From the NCBI GenBank assembly GCA_963969595.1, contig OZ018408.1, positions 22,751,823-22,815,822 on the forward strand: 64,000 nucleotides of DNA, in the 5' to 3' direction. Position numbers and translations under genes: made by a program. Every line of letters begins with the position of its first letter. Position 1 is the first letter of the stretch. The notes below the pieces were generated by a model. It had not been told where the DNA came from. It saw nothing but the letters and a program-made list of their open reading frames with translations, and ran no database searches. The stretch is from Neckera pumila (Eukaryota > Streptophyta > Bryopsida > Hypnales > Neckeraceae). This document shows, piece by piece, positions 33,683-48,663 of this stretch.

Positions 33683-34830
33683 TTAAGGAGGTGGTCACAT
33701 TTAGTGACTAATGCATTTCAACTTCAAAAATTTGTAACTAATTCCACAAAGGGTTAATAAATATGAAACAACTTGGGTTAGATGCTAAATCCATTTTTCT
33801 TCCTACAAAAATTTATTGAACATTGTTTCAAAGAATTTAGCTTCCCCCAAAAGGCAATCAACTCTTAATTCCTAAAGTCCCAAGGCCATTTTTCTGTCAA
33901 AAACCGCTCAAAACTGCCATTTTTGCTGCATTCATCCAAGAACACAAAAAAAATCATTTTTTTAGAATCTAACTATAGGATCTTGTACTTCACTTGTTAA
34001 AGATCATGTGGTAAAAATTTCATGAAGTTTGACCTTACAGATTGGAAGATATTAGCATTTGAAGTTGGAAAAAGAAGCTTTTTTGAACTGTGGCCTGTAA
34101 TTTCAGATGACTTTGACCGCCATTTGTGGAAAATTTTGCACTATAGACTTTAAATTTAAAATTTTTTTATGTTGAAGATGTGAGTTGAGAGTCTAGGAAA
34201 ACAATTTCAAAGAAAAAACAATTGATCTTCATTCTTTAAAAAATTGTTAAGTAGACGTAGGTCCAAGATTGAAAAAACAAACTAAATCATTAATAGCTCT
34301 TAGATGGGATTGAAATTCAATAATTCCAACGGTGAGATTTTTTTAGCAAACAAACACAACATTCTCAAAAAAATTATTGTGGAAAATTGTGAAAATTGCA
34401 TTTAGAAATGAATCCTACAAGTTATTTTTTTTAGGAAGATGCTTTAAGTGCCTGAAAACTAAGATTGTCCATAACTTTCTCATAACAAATCCAAATGGAA
34501 TGAGTCAAAGCTTCATATTTAGACAAAAATATATTCTTTCAAAAAAAAAAAAAAAAAAAAAAAAAATTGACTTTTTGCAAAAAAAATTTTGTTGCCCGCC
34601 AAGTTTGGTTTGAGGGTTTTTGTGGTATAACTTTTGCTCCCGGGCACCAATTGGAAAAAAAACTATATTCCCACAAAGCTTAGCAGTTTTTCTATCTTCA
34701 CAAAAAGTTTCAAAAAATCACAACAAAAATTCAGCCCGTAGGTACCTGCCCAAAATCTGATTTGTCCCCCGAGGGGACAATGGGACTTTAGGGGTTAAAT
34801 GGTTACTTTATGAGCAAAGTACCTTAATCC
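33683..34830 (+). repeat. Dispersed repeat R, copy 3, carrying elements B and C
   Basis: Left part before B is TGTACATTTTAA at about 20885-20896. The middle part, from 33687 to 33868, has GGAGGTGG and TTTCAACTTCAAAAATTTGT. The part after element C is ATGGTTACTTTATGAGCAAA at 34799 onward. R copies 1, 2 and 4 run through without B or C. Confidence 0.6.
33869..34794. mobile_element. TTAA-flanked non-autonomous element C
   Basis: 926 bp between TTAA at 33865-33868 and 34795-34798. The right end read inverted is CCCCTAAAGTCCCA; the left end is TTCCTAAAGTCCCA, so two terminal bases have drifted. It contains a pure A run near 34541-34566 and no gene. It aligns in reverse with part of element A. Confidence 0.65.
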
Positions 34831-36886
34831 AAAAAAGAGGAGGAGCACTGCTGCTATATTCAATTGAAAATGGTTTTGTAATTGGAAGTGGATCTTGCTA
34901 TTTGTAGTAAAAAGGGGATTGCTTTCTAGACTCTTTTAAAATGCATTTTGGAGACACTATATGAGTCAACTATGTATTTTTACAATAATGAAAAGAAATG
35001 TACCCAAAATCAATCCTATACTCTAAATTATAGATGGTTGTTGTACATTTTAGACAAGAATGTGTAGAGGATGGTTTTGGAAATAGGTCATAATTGGGTG
35101 TAGTTGCCTTAGAGGTACATGCATCTAAATTCATCCAAAGCGTACCACCTATAGTTTTCTTAGGAAAAATTGTAAGATGCTGACAAAGGTAGTGAAAGTT
35201 AAAAACATTTTTTGGACAATAGAATTATTCATAAAGTCCCCCCAGTTTGGAGGGGACTTTTTTCGACAAATTTCCTCTGATGGACGACTTCGCAAGCAAC
35301 CACGATCCCGTAGGCAACTACAACCCCGCAGGCAAAGTCCAGACAAAACTTCTTTTTGGTCGATTTGGGCGCTAAAGAAAGTTTGATACCCACTTTTGTA
35401 TTGATTTTTTGCCCAAAACCTGCTTTTTCACAAAATTACAAGGTTCAAACCCCGGTTTTGGGTACTTTACAAATAACTCTAATGTCACAAAGGAGTTTGA
35501 AGAGTTTACCATCATGGTAATGAAATGAAGTTTATTACTTTGGTAGGAGGTGATGTTGTAATGGTTTGTTGAGAATGATGTTATACTCCTTTTTATTTCT
35601 TCAAAAGCAAACTCTTCTAATTGCATTATGAGCAAGGAGAAAATAAGCAATGATGGAGTAGAATTGCCTTCTTGTCATATGATCTCAAGTGTACACTTTT
35701 CAAGCTTTCATTCTTGTTAAAATGAGACACTAAACAGTACATCTATCCTTGATATTCAAATTTGTTAGTGATATTCAATTGGCATAATACATGCTCATTC
35801 TTTATTCAGTCCCCACTAGTCGCAAACTTACCATCGTCCAATTCGAGAACAAAATCCTCATAAATTATGTCGTACTTGGAATCATGCTATGCTTGGGCAA
35901 TTTTTTTCCGCATGAATTAAAGGCACCTCGTGTTCTTCTAATCCTATCTTATTGGTGTGTTGTGAATTCATTCACAAGCCTACAATTTGTAGCCATAGAT
36001 GACCATATCTTTAAGAGTAGTTGCAGAGTGAAACTCTAAATCTCTTGGTGAACATTGATGACAATCTAGAATATCTACTCAAACTTGTGTAAAATTGGTA
36101 TAAATGAATGGGGGACCAATTGCTATCTCCCAGCCACTCACGATTTTGAGCATTGGGTAGCTTTTTGATTGTATCAATTTTGGAGAGAAATTGTGGAAAC
36201 TCCGTCTTAAAAGACTATGCTAACTATGTTTTATAAGAAAGAACTCAAAATTGTTATGTTTTAGTGCACCAAGAGAATATATTTTTTTTTACAATGAATA
36301 AGTAGAGGTGGTTATTATATACGAACAAATAAAGTATACAAAATTTTACTAGAATACTATGAGAATGTTTGATTATTTTAGAAAATTTGACCATGTAGAT
36401 TGCATGATCTTAGAGATTAAAGTGAAGGACCATGATTTATTTACAGGTCTCGGTCTAAGAAAGTGGTGAAGTTTCAGCTTTCAAATTTTTTGTTAAAAAA
36501 TGAATATATCCTACAACTTGTAATGAAAGATATTATGTTGAAGAATGAGGACGTAAGTTTAAATGTGCATAAAAAATTAAAAAATAATACTTAATATTCA
36601 CTTTTAAAATAAAAAAAAAAAAAAATACAAGATGATGGAATCCAAATACCACTATACACATTGGTATTAATGTAATAATACAATAGTATATACTAATATA
36701 TTATAATTGCATATTAACAACTTATGTAAATATAATTTGCATGTTTTGTTTTTTAAGATCATAGACATAAAGTTGGTATTCAATTGTAAGGATTGACCTT
36801 TCCATCTTGTAGTAAGTACTTGAGTTAGTACTAGAGGCTTGTGTACAAGCCAACAAGCTAAATTGTATATAGATTTTGGTTTCTAT
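34831..36886. other. AT-rich intergenic DNA
   Basis: No gene is recognised. A GTCCCCCCAGTTTGGAGGGGAC hairpin at about 35238-35260 and a G/C-richer patch to 35350 stand out, but match nothing I know. Confidence 0.4.
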
Positions 36887-37108
36887 CACTACAAGAGAAA
36901 AGGGTGTTTTAAATGATTTTTTAAATGTAGTTTTAAGCATAAGGTTATAAGTAATGACCTTTTAGGAGGTTTTCATTAAATTTTTACTAAAAACACATGT
37001 CTTTCTAGTAAACTTTTATTGAAAATCTCCTAAAAGTTCATTACTTATAATCTTATATATAGGACTATACTTAAAAACTCACTTAAAATATCTCTTTCTC
37101 TTGTAGTT
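36887..37108. mobile_element. CACTA-like foldback MITE
   Basis: 222 bp, almost entirely self-complementary. It starts CACTACAAGAGAAA and ends TTTCTCTTGTAGTT. Inner arms carry ATAAGTAATGACCTTTTAGG and its inverse ATGAACTTTTAGG. The flanks show a 3-bp TAT duplication (36884-36886 and 37109-37111), as expected for CACTA elements. The last base of the right end is changed from G to T. Confidence 0.7.
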
Positions 37109-37111
37109 TAT

Positions 37112-39220
37112 ATTGAAAATTTAACAATAATTCCAAAAAAAATTGTAAGCTAACTTGCAATGTATCATTGTAATTTAGGCTAGAATGTCTATTGTCATAT
37201 CCTAGTTTGATTCACTAGATTTCTTTTGTTGTGACTTCTATATGGCTATAATTCTATAAACATGGCGAGGTTGTAGGATAATGTACAAACTATCCAATTG
37301 TATGCCTTGCAACATACAAATTTTATTGCAAAGTGCACCGTTGGGTGTGCCACAAATTTAGCATACCATGACACCCTCAAGTGCAATTTTGATTTCTACG
37401 GTTTATATTTGTATACACACTTCCATGTTGCCATAAAGAACAAAGTTTTGTAAGTAGATTTTAAAAACACGTTTTTTGAAAAAACTCTTTCAAATTTAAA
37501 AAGTCAAAATCACATTGATAACTTCTTGGTCACTTAAGAGCCCCTTGCAAGTGGGAGCGGATGCAACCACTAACTTCTAACTTGAATAGCTGAAACCCTT
37601 TCTCCTTCTCGATGTTTCATGAATAATCTGTCTCTTAGTATTCATGAAACGTTTAGGTAAGCAGAACCGGCACAGGGGTATAATTTCACCTGCAAGTGAC
37701 CTCTGGTGTCAACCAACCGCCATTCATCTAAATTTATCAATTCTTGCCACTCTATTTTTCCTCTCCCGAGCTTGAGGTGCGCATCACAAGAATGGAATGT
37801 TCACAGATATGTGCGCCACAGATATGTTCGTTAAACTGGCATGTTTCCCAGCGCCGGGATTGTGACGTTACGTGTCCAGAGCTTTGAAAACGAAGACGTT
37901 CAACTGCACCAAACTTCAAAAATTAGGAATATTCAATACTGGACTAGTGGAAACATGGTCAGCGTAAATCTGGGAAATGATCCACAGGAAGACCCATGTG
38001 ACCATGACCAATTATTGTAGTTGTGTAGTCATTTTGTTGGTCTTCGATTCGTAGAATTTGGTTCCAATTGAGCTGCTGCTCATAAATTTTTGTAAGCGAA
38101 TGAGTTATGCAATTCGAGCAGGCTTTGCCTTCCTTAGCCGCGGTGTAGGATTCGTATATGGTTTGGCCGATGAAATACGTAGTATGTGTACATTTCAAAC
38201 CTCACTGCCTCAAGCAAATGACCTTCTAAATGCACACTCACATGTGTTCACAATTTGCATAGGTTCTGAGAATATTGTGGTACAGGGAATGTGCACTTGC
38301 AGGGTCAGGGTGTCATGAGAAAACGTTGAGTAAAGATCTGAGGTCTCGATTCCAGCGGCTGAAACTCCGCCAACGTCACTGAATCCGACTATTTTAATGA
38401 ATACGAGGTTAGTATATAAATACAGGTCGCTGATTTCTGGAGATGGTTCGGACCTTAAGTCGTTGAATGGGCCAGAAGCACCTCTCACTGACTGCTATCA
38501 TGGTCAGATTCATAGTAACAGGCTCAAAAGAAAATAATCCATATCGACGGATTCTAATCCACACAGCCAAAGTCGAGACTCCCACCTTAGCACCGCTGGC
38601 CTTAACATCGGTATGCATAATCGCAATAATTCATTGAAAACAACTGAAAACACAGCATGACTGCTTACAGGAAACTACACAAGTCCGTGCACAAGTCAAA
38701 AGCTGGAAGGAACGTTACAATAAAAATAGGATGCCTGACAAATCTGTAGGCACTGAACTTGCAAAGCCGAATTAAGGTATGTTCGCACTTAATGTTCCGG
38801 ATAGTTTTCACATAGCGAATCCAGTCAGTCCAAAGGTTTACTTAAATTCATTCTATAGAAGGGCTGTTCACACTTGATATTCAGAGTAGCGTTAGCAACG
38901 TGGATCCAGCCCAAACATACACCTTAAAAGAGGTAAGGGAGCAACCAAAGTTTATACCAATGCTACGGTGGGAACGGTTGCAACTTCCAGCACATTTCCA
39001 TTGACAGGACCAGGATCAGGACCAGGATCAGGACCTCCCTAATTTGCCTCCCGTGCAAAAGTATGTAGATCCTCAAGCTAGCAATCAGCTTCTTTAGCAT
39101 GATAGCCAACAAGTCCTCCAGTCCCGCAATTCGTAGAACTGGCTTAACTAGATCGATGTGTGAGTAATTAAAGACCTTAAGTTTGAATTCTTGGATCCCA
39201 TGTACGTGTGCAACTTTAAT
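37112..39220. other. Intergenic DNA 3' of the TAR gene
   Basis: GC content rises after about 37550. There is a perfect 12-bp stem at 37614-37650 (GTTTCATGAATA, 13-nt spacer, TATTCATGAAAC). A 12-bp AGGACCAGGATC tandem repeat of about 2.5 units lies at 39006-39035. Several short frames on both strands have no recognisable product. The end of this interval should contain the 3' UTR of the minus-strand TAR gene. Confidence 0.4.
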
Positions 39221-42427
<3,207 letters not shown>

Positions 42428-43549
42428 AATGCAACGAGGCGTCCGCAGTCCTCAAACTACTGCCAGAGCTTGCGGGCTTTACAATCGGCAGCGATCGAGC
42501 ATTCCAAAGGAATTGTGAAGAAAAACAATACTTGTACACGATCCAGTCCGTGACAGGTGCATCAGTACTTCAGCGATTGAACAGAGAACCAAAGGAATAT
42601 GAAGATCGATACCTGCCGGACAACCAGCCATTCATTCTTTCGCAAATTCGCAGCTCAATCCTGCGAGCCCACAACGACCACATTCCAGTCTTCAAATTCC
42701 CCGAATCCTCACTCCTCTCACCCACTAGACAGTCAAACATGGTCCAAATTTAAGGCAGTCACGAGACACTAAACACAATCGCATTCCAAACCGTCGAGCT
42801 AATCCCCCAACGAGCCGAAATCCCGGAATACAGGCCGCCGCAGACACAGACCACCTCTAGCTAATTAACCACGCACTCGCCACCGAATTCGTCAGCCAAA
42901 GACGCAGACGAGCAACGCAGCTCGCAAGCTCCCCCAACATACCCCACCATTCCGTCCTCTTCAAGAACTAGGACAATCGGACGAAATCCAATCCCAGCTG
43001 AGCAATCAATCAATCAATCCATCAAAAGTCTAGATTCAATCACCTTGAAGGCATGGCGTGCGCCAGAAAGAGATAGGTCTTGCAGTCATCAGTCCAGCAG
43101 TGGCAGCGCCGACATTTGGTTGGCAAACTGGCACCCCCGCCAGTAAGTGCACAAAGTGGAGACTGGAGAGTGGCAGCGGTCGCCAGTCGTGACATGAATC
43201 GACCTCGAGAAATGGGCCGAGACGAGTCCCTGCCTGGAGCACAAACTGAACTGCCTTGGCTTGGGGCAACGCTGGAAAAGAAATAGGAGGAAAAGAAAAG
43301 AAGAGGGGATGAAGCTTCCTGACTTGGACGGGAGATGCGAGATGCGAGGGCTGCGAGGACGGCGACGTTACGCGACTGGAGCGCGGCGGGCGAATGTGCG
43401 CCTGTGCGGATCGTAAGCTCGTAGCAGCGGCGGCGGCTGTCGTGCTCGCGGTGTGAATCGGGCTTGCCAACTGGCTCCTACACAAAATAGTGAAAATAGG
43501 TTGCCCATACTAATTTCTCGACGTTTGACACTACATAAGCATTTCATGT
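42428..43549 (-). promoter_or_regulatory. Upstream region of the TAR gene
   Basis: G+C-rich compared with the flanks up to about 43490, then abruptly AT-rich. It probably contains the 5' UTR and promoter. A minus-strand frame at 43036-43485 is open, but its composition is low-complexity. A possible 5' UTR donor AAG/GTGATT lies at about 43044. The start of transcription cannot be placed by eye. Confidence 0.4.
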
Positions 43550-44433
43550 TACTGTACACCCCTACAAGAAAGGTTGACGCCCCCCTTTTGCACCCTTCAG
43601 CTTTTTTGACATTACTTTGAACATAATTGACATTTCTTGTTTTCATCAATCAACATTTGTGTGTAATCCGGTCTCCCTCAAGTATACCAAATTTCAATTT
43701 CAAAAAATCAAAACTCCATTTTTGGTGAATTTTTTAAATTTTTTTTCACGATTTTACATGAAAATTCATAGAAAAATATTAATGATGAATATTTTAAATT
43801 TAATTGCGGAGATACGTAGGAAACATCCAAACGCACATCTTTCCTTTAACAAACATCTCCAAAAAGGTTTCACAATTATCCTGGCAGAAGTTACAGTGGA
43901 GGTGTGAATAGTGCTCAAAATTTTGAAAATTCATATCTCTTTATTATAATTAGATTTTGTTTTTTTCCCTTCACACTGTACCTAATTTTACACATTTGAG
44001 CATGATGGTACAATTGCTTTATCAAAATCTAATTATAATAAAGAGATATGAATTTTCAAAATTTTGGGCAATATTCACGCCTCCACTATAACTTCTGCCA
44101 CGATAATTGTGAAACCTTTTGGAGATGTTTGTTAAAGGAAAGATGTGCATTTGGATGTTTCCTATGTATCTCCGCAATTAAATTTAAAAAATTCATCATT
44201 AATATTTTTCTATGAATTTTCATGTAAAATTGTGAAAAAAAATTAAAAAAATTCACCAAAAATGGAGTTTTGACTTTTTGAAATTGAAATTTGGTATACT
44301 TGAGGGAGACCGGATTACACACAAATGTTGATTGACGAAAACAAGAAATGTCAATTTTGTTCAAAGTAATGTCAAAAAAGCTGAAGGGTGCAAAAGGGGG
44401 GCATCAACCTTTCTTGTAGGGGGGTGTACAGTA
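43550..44433. repeat. Long foldback F2, about 0.4-kb arms
   Basis: The left arm (43550-43958) starts TACTGTACACCCCTACAAG. The right arm (44034-44433) ends with its inverse, CTTGTAGGGGGGTGTACAGTA. The arms are about 95% alike by eye and enclose a 75-bp loop. The same short frame (ISCF, then STFVCNPVSLKYTKFQFQK) appears in both arms on opposite strands. I read this as a consequence of the inverted repeat, not a gene. Confidence 0.85.
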
Positions 44434-45389
44434 TAGTACAATACAAGAATGCACCACTTTTGAATTAGATATTGTTGTAATTGGGACTTGTAAATTTCCA
44501 TGTGTACAAATGAAAATATTTGTAGAAAATTTGTTAACTTTGATAGCTTCTAAAGTGACTTTCTTGAGATAAGACAACCTAATCGTTAAGGCAACCTAAT
44601 TTCACCATTTTGTATAATCATCATTTTAATTTCTTAAAATCTGAGTTTCAGTCCAGGTCTAAGTTAGAAGCACCTAAATTGGACACTTGTTTCAGATCTC
44701 TTGATCGGGAGGGTGCATAGAGAGGAAAAAAAATATGTGCGCTTGATAGGACTTAGGTTAGGAAACCAAGAAAATTGGTTTCATATTTTTTCCAACTTTG
44801 TATGAATATAATACAACTTTTTGAAAACAAATATACAGATGCACCTATTGTGGATACTAAATTAACACCAAAGTGGGCACATAAATACTCCAAAACGATA
44901 CAATGTAAACTTGGATTGTACGCGGGTGATTGGCCAACGCAAATCCACCTCATGACAGTGACAACTTCATGGAACCCAACCTGTCTACTTTGGATCCACT
45001 TGTGCTGGATTCAGGTCGTCTTTTAGGTGTTAAAGAACAATTTGCTATGTCACATTTGGGTGCTTTTAATTTAGAGTTTATCTATTCTTGAGGTCTTTTG
45101 CACTCCATGGAGATCGGAAAGGGGACTAGTGTAAAGATTTGTTTCCTATTTTGGGTCATTAATTTTGTAATTTGTAGCCTCGTCAAGTGGACTTTTATGT
45201 AGAGTCAATATAGTAAAACAAATTTCAAGTTTTTTTGAAATAAAAATTGCTTTGGCTAACTTTTGTGATGTTTACACTTCCATGTGAGTAGGGAGAAACT
45301 ACACTAAGGTAACAGGTTCTGAAATTGCATAAGCTCTGAAATTGCCCACCCTACTCAAATGTATAGTGCTTGTACATGTTGCTTTTTTA
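44434..45389. other. AT-rich intergenic DNA
   Basis: No gene or bounded element is recognised. Confidence 0.4.
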
Positions 45390-45660
45390 TAGCCTTCAGC
45401 AATGTACAAACACTGTACATTTTAGGGGGTGGGCGGTTCTAGAGCCCTATGCCACTTCAACTTCAAAATTTCATAACTAATTCTAGAAAGCTCCAAAAAA
45501 TATGAAACGACTTGGATTAGATGCCAATTCCACTTGTCTTTCAAAGTTAATTTACTGAAAATTATTTCAAGAAGCTTCACCTCTCCAAAATTCACTTTCA
45601 GCTCCTAAATGGGCGATTTTTGGACCTGTTACTTTAACTTTTAGGAGTAATACTAGAAAT
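45390..45660 (+). repeat. Dispersed repeat R, copy 4, uninterrupted
   Basis: It begins at CAGCAATGTACAAACACTG and passes through TACATTTTAGGGGG, CTTCAACTTCAAAATTTCAT and AGCTCCTAAATGGG. It is contiguous across the sites that carry insertions in R copies 2 and 3. Confidence 0.7.
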
Positions 45661-45911
45661 GCTTTGTCTTGCTGTCAAACTCCCAGTCAGACTATATGTA
45701 ATCCAAAAGTTCAAGTCTAATGTATTTTAAAATTAGTTTTCCTGAAGATAGAAACATACTCCTCCCACTTTTCATGTACTTCAATTTTGCCTACAATCAT
45801 GCCGGCAAACTGTTTTAATTTCCCCCCTTGCAAATATTGGATGGTTGCAAAAAAGACCGAGGTCGCTGTATGAATGACCTTTTGTTTTTGTTCCACTCTT
45901 TGGCTGTTTTC

Positions 45912-47244
45912 AGCCATTTTTTGGGGAGTACTATAAAAATAGAAAAACATTTTTAATAAAATATAAAAAATGTATACACCTATAAGAAAAAGATACCATA
46001 TGAAGGAAAAGCAAATTTTTTTTCTGAAATAAGAGAACTAGAAAAGTGCAGAATCATAAGAAAATACATACTTTAACATTTTAATTTGTAAAAAATAGGA
46101 AAGTAATTTTTAAAAAAAATGAAAAATGCCGTTTGAGAAGACTTCATGGTAAAGAGATTTCACAAAAAAATGATCCTAAACCCATCTTCAATGTTCAAAT
46201 TGCATGCGCAAGGGAGCCCTCTTTGCATGGACGTAGAGGATATAATTTAAAATATTTTTCAATGCCCCTTGGCAGAAATATGAATTCCTACTATAGAAAT
46301 AGACCATAGAAATTTCAGCTCCAAATCATTAAATTTGGGGACTCCTTACATTGTAAAAATCCTAAAATTCAAAATGTGACAGATTAGTTTAAATGATCTT
46401 TAAATATAAAATGATTTTTGAATTTTTTTGAAAAATATGAGATATGATTAGCCTCATAAGAAGACTCTCCACTAAAAATTTCAAGCTCATACAAGTCATT
46501 CTTCTAAAGTTATTGCAAAATGAAGCTTCGGCACTGCGTTTGTGACAATGTTTCAGTACCGGTCTTTCATGCAATCACCCACCGAACCTATTTTGCGTCA
46601 CAATTGAAGTGACAAAGTTGTTATCGGCTAAAATTTTTGAAGCATGAATCCAATTAACTTGAAATTTTTATTAGAAATGGATAATTTGATAGTATTTAGA
46701 TCCCTTATTTTTCAAAAAAAAATTTAAAACCATCTTATATGGAAAATTTAAATTTAGCAAATTTGTCAGATTTTGCGGTTTAGGGTTTTTTTAGTACTAG
46801 GAAGTCCCCAAAATTAATGATCTAGAGCTAAAATTTCTCCAGTCTATTCCCATAGTAGAAAGTCATGTTTCTACCAAAGGAAATTTAAAAATGATTTATT
46901 TTATGTCTTCCTCATGCGTACTAACAGGGCTCCCTTGCGCACGCGGTTCTAAACATTCAAAATCGTTTCAAGATCATTTTTGGGAAAAGTCTCTTTCCAA
47001 TGAAGTCTTCCCAAATGGCCAATTTTTAGTTTCCTTAAAAAAAATTCCTAATTTTTACAAATTAAAATGTGAAAGTACCTATTTTCATGAGATTTTGCAC
47101 TTTTCTCGTTCTCCTACTTAGATGATTTTTCTATACTTTTCCTTCCTAGGGTACCTTCTTCTTAAAGGTGTATACATTATACAAATTTTTCTGATTTTTT
47201 AAAGATTGTTTTTCTAATTGTATAGTACTTCCGGAAAAAAAAAT
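45912..47244. repeat. Long foldback F3, about 0.65-kb arms
   Basis: Outer ends pair AGTACTATA (45927) with TATAGTACT (47221). Further inside, GGTGTATACA pairs with TGTATACACC, AACATTTTAATTTGTAAAAA with its inverse, and GGGAGCCCTCTTTG with a diverged inverse near 46926. The centre lies near 46590. The arms are more diverged than those of F2. The arm module is homologous to F1, but here its FAR-from-loop end is what lies next to the loop in F1. Confidence 0.7.
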
Positions 47245-48663
47245 GAGTACTGTGGAAAATGCTACGTTTTTTGGTTGGTCTTTCTTGTATTCACCCTATT
47301 GTGCACACTTTCAAGTGGGATTCAGGAAAACTTTTTGTCTCTTTTGCAAAGTTTGTTTGATTATAGCATATGGAGGTCTTGCTTAATTGAGGGTCTTTGA
47401 TTCTAAATATGTATTCAAATTTCGGAAATTTGATCACTCGATGGTAAATAATAAATTCCTATGTTTTTCCTTAGAATTGAGAAGCTTACACAAGAAGTCA
47501 TGTAAGCTCTTGGATTCTTGGGGTACGTTGAAATGAACAATGACAATTCATGTAAACAAAATTTAATATAAATATGGAATATGATTGGTGCATCTACCAT
47601 ATTTTTTTAAATTTCTTGTCTCTCATCTTTGCTCACCAAAAGTGTTCCATAAATAGCAATTGACCAATCACGAAGTAGAATATAGGATAAAGCTTATTAG
47701 ACTTACATTAGGAGGGCCTTTATTTGAAACCTTAGGATTGAGTGCAAGTAGAATATTTGCAAAGGCTCCAATATTTATCATTAACATTTGATAAGTGTCA
47801 AATCCTTTGAGGGCAATAATACAAATGCTCTTACATAATAAAGTCCTTTTAAAAATCATGAAATGTCACCTTCTATTTGGTCTTGAATTCTTATTCAATT
47901 TGTGTTTTACTAATATGGCATGAGTGCATGCAACAAGTATTAGGCGCAAATTTGCTATTGATCCTTCTTTTTGCAAGAAGAGACCTAAATATCAATTTAT
48001 GAAAAAGACAACCCAATGCATACAATCATGATGCACCATCATGCCTCCATACAAAGAATTTAAGATGAATAGACATTCAAATGCAATTTAGAATATAAAG
48101 CAATTCGAGACCAAATAGAGGCCAACATCTCTTGACTTTTAGAATAACTTTAATAATTCTAAGAATTTATGGCAAAATTTGTGGAAAATTATGTTTTCAA
48201 AGATTTTTTGGAAAGGAAAAAATATCTTATCATAGTATAAATATAATCTTAGAATTGATCAAATTTTACAAATTATATATATAGGACATTTTGGCATTCA
48301 GTCATTGTTTGAAATTTGACTACTTTGTTTGTAGAAAATGAAAGGAAATAGTTAGTAGAAAATTTGATGTTTGGTTATTGAGATGAAAACATCTTATTAT
48401 TTGTATATATTTTTCAAGAAATTTTCATGATCATCATTATACTCATATTTATTTAAATAACTCAATTCAAATATATAAAAGCTTTTGTGTATTTGTAATT
48501 CATTATTTGCAACAATATATTACTAGCAACCTTGATTTTGACACACACTTTTAATTCTTCATGTCTTTGCAAGAAAAAAGTTAGCCTTCTCCCTATAGAA
48601 TGTTTAAAAAGTTTTTTTTTCCATGCCTAGATAAATATAAGCAAAAACCATAGCAATTGAAGC
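47245..48663. other. AT-rich intergenic DNA
   Basis: No gene is recognised. Confidence 0.4.

Larger units (their letters stand above)
20893..33686. mobile_element. TTAA-flanked element B, split by large element copy I
   Basis: Flanking TTAA lies at 20893-20896 and 33683-33686. The left end was CCCCTAAATGCCCAAGGC. It is now divided, with CCCCTAAATG at 20897-20906 and the rest continuing at 33055. The right end GCCTTGGGCATTTAGGGG at 33665-33682 is its inverse complement. Removing copy I and one target duplication leaves about 638 bp of non-coding element. It belongs to the same type as elements A and C. Confidence 0.7.

Noticed and set aside
38058..38318. 86-codon plus-strand frame in the GC-richer region 3' of TAR
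   Set aside because: No recognisable family, no splice partners, and equally long frames exist on the other strand.
43036..43485. 149-codon minus-strand frame upstream of TAR
   Set aside because: Ala/Ser/Pro-rich, no recognised domain. More likely GC-rich promoter or 5' UTR.
43617..44364. Two similar short proteins on opposite strands (frames at 43617-43907 and 44086-44364)
   Set aside because: They are the two arms of foldback F2 read from each side. Composition and lack of a start context argue against genes.
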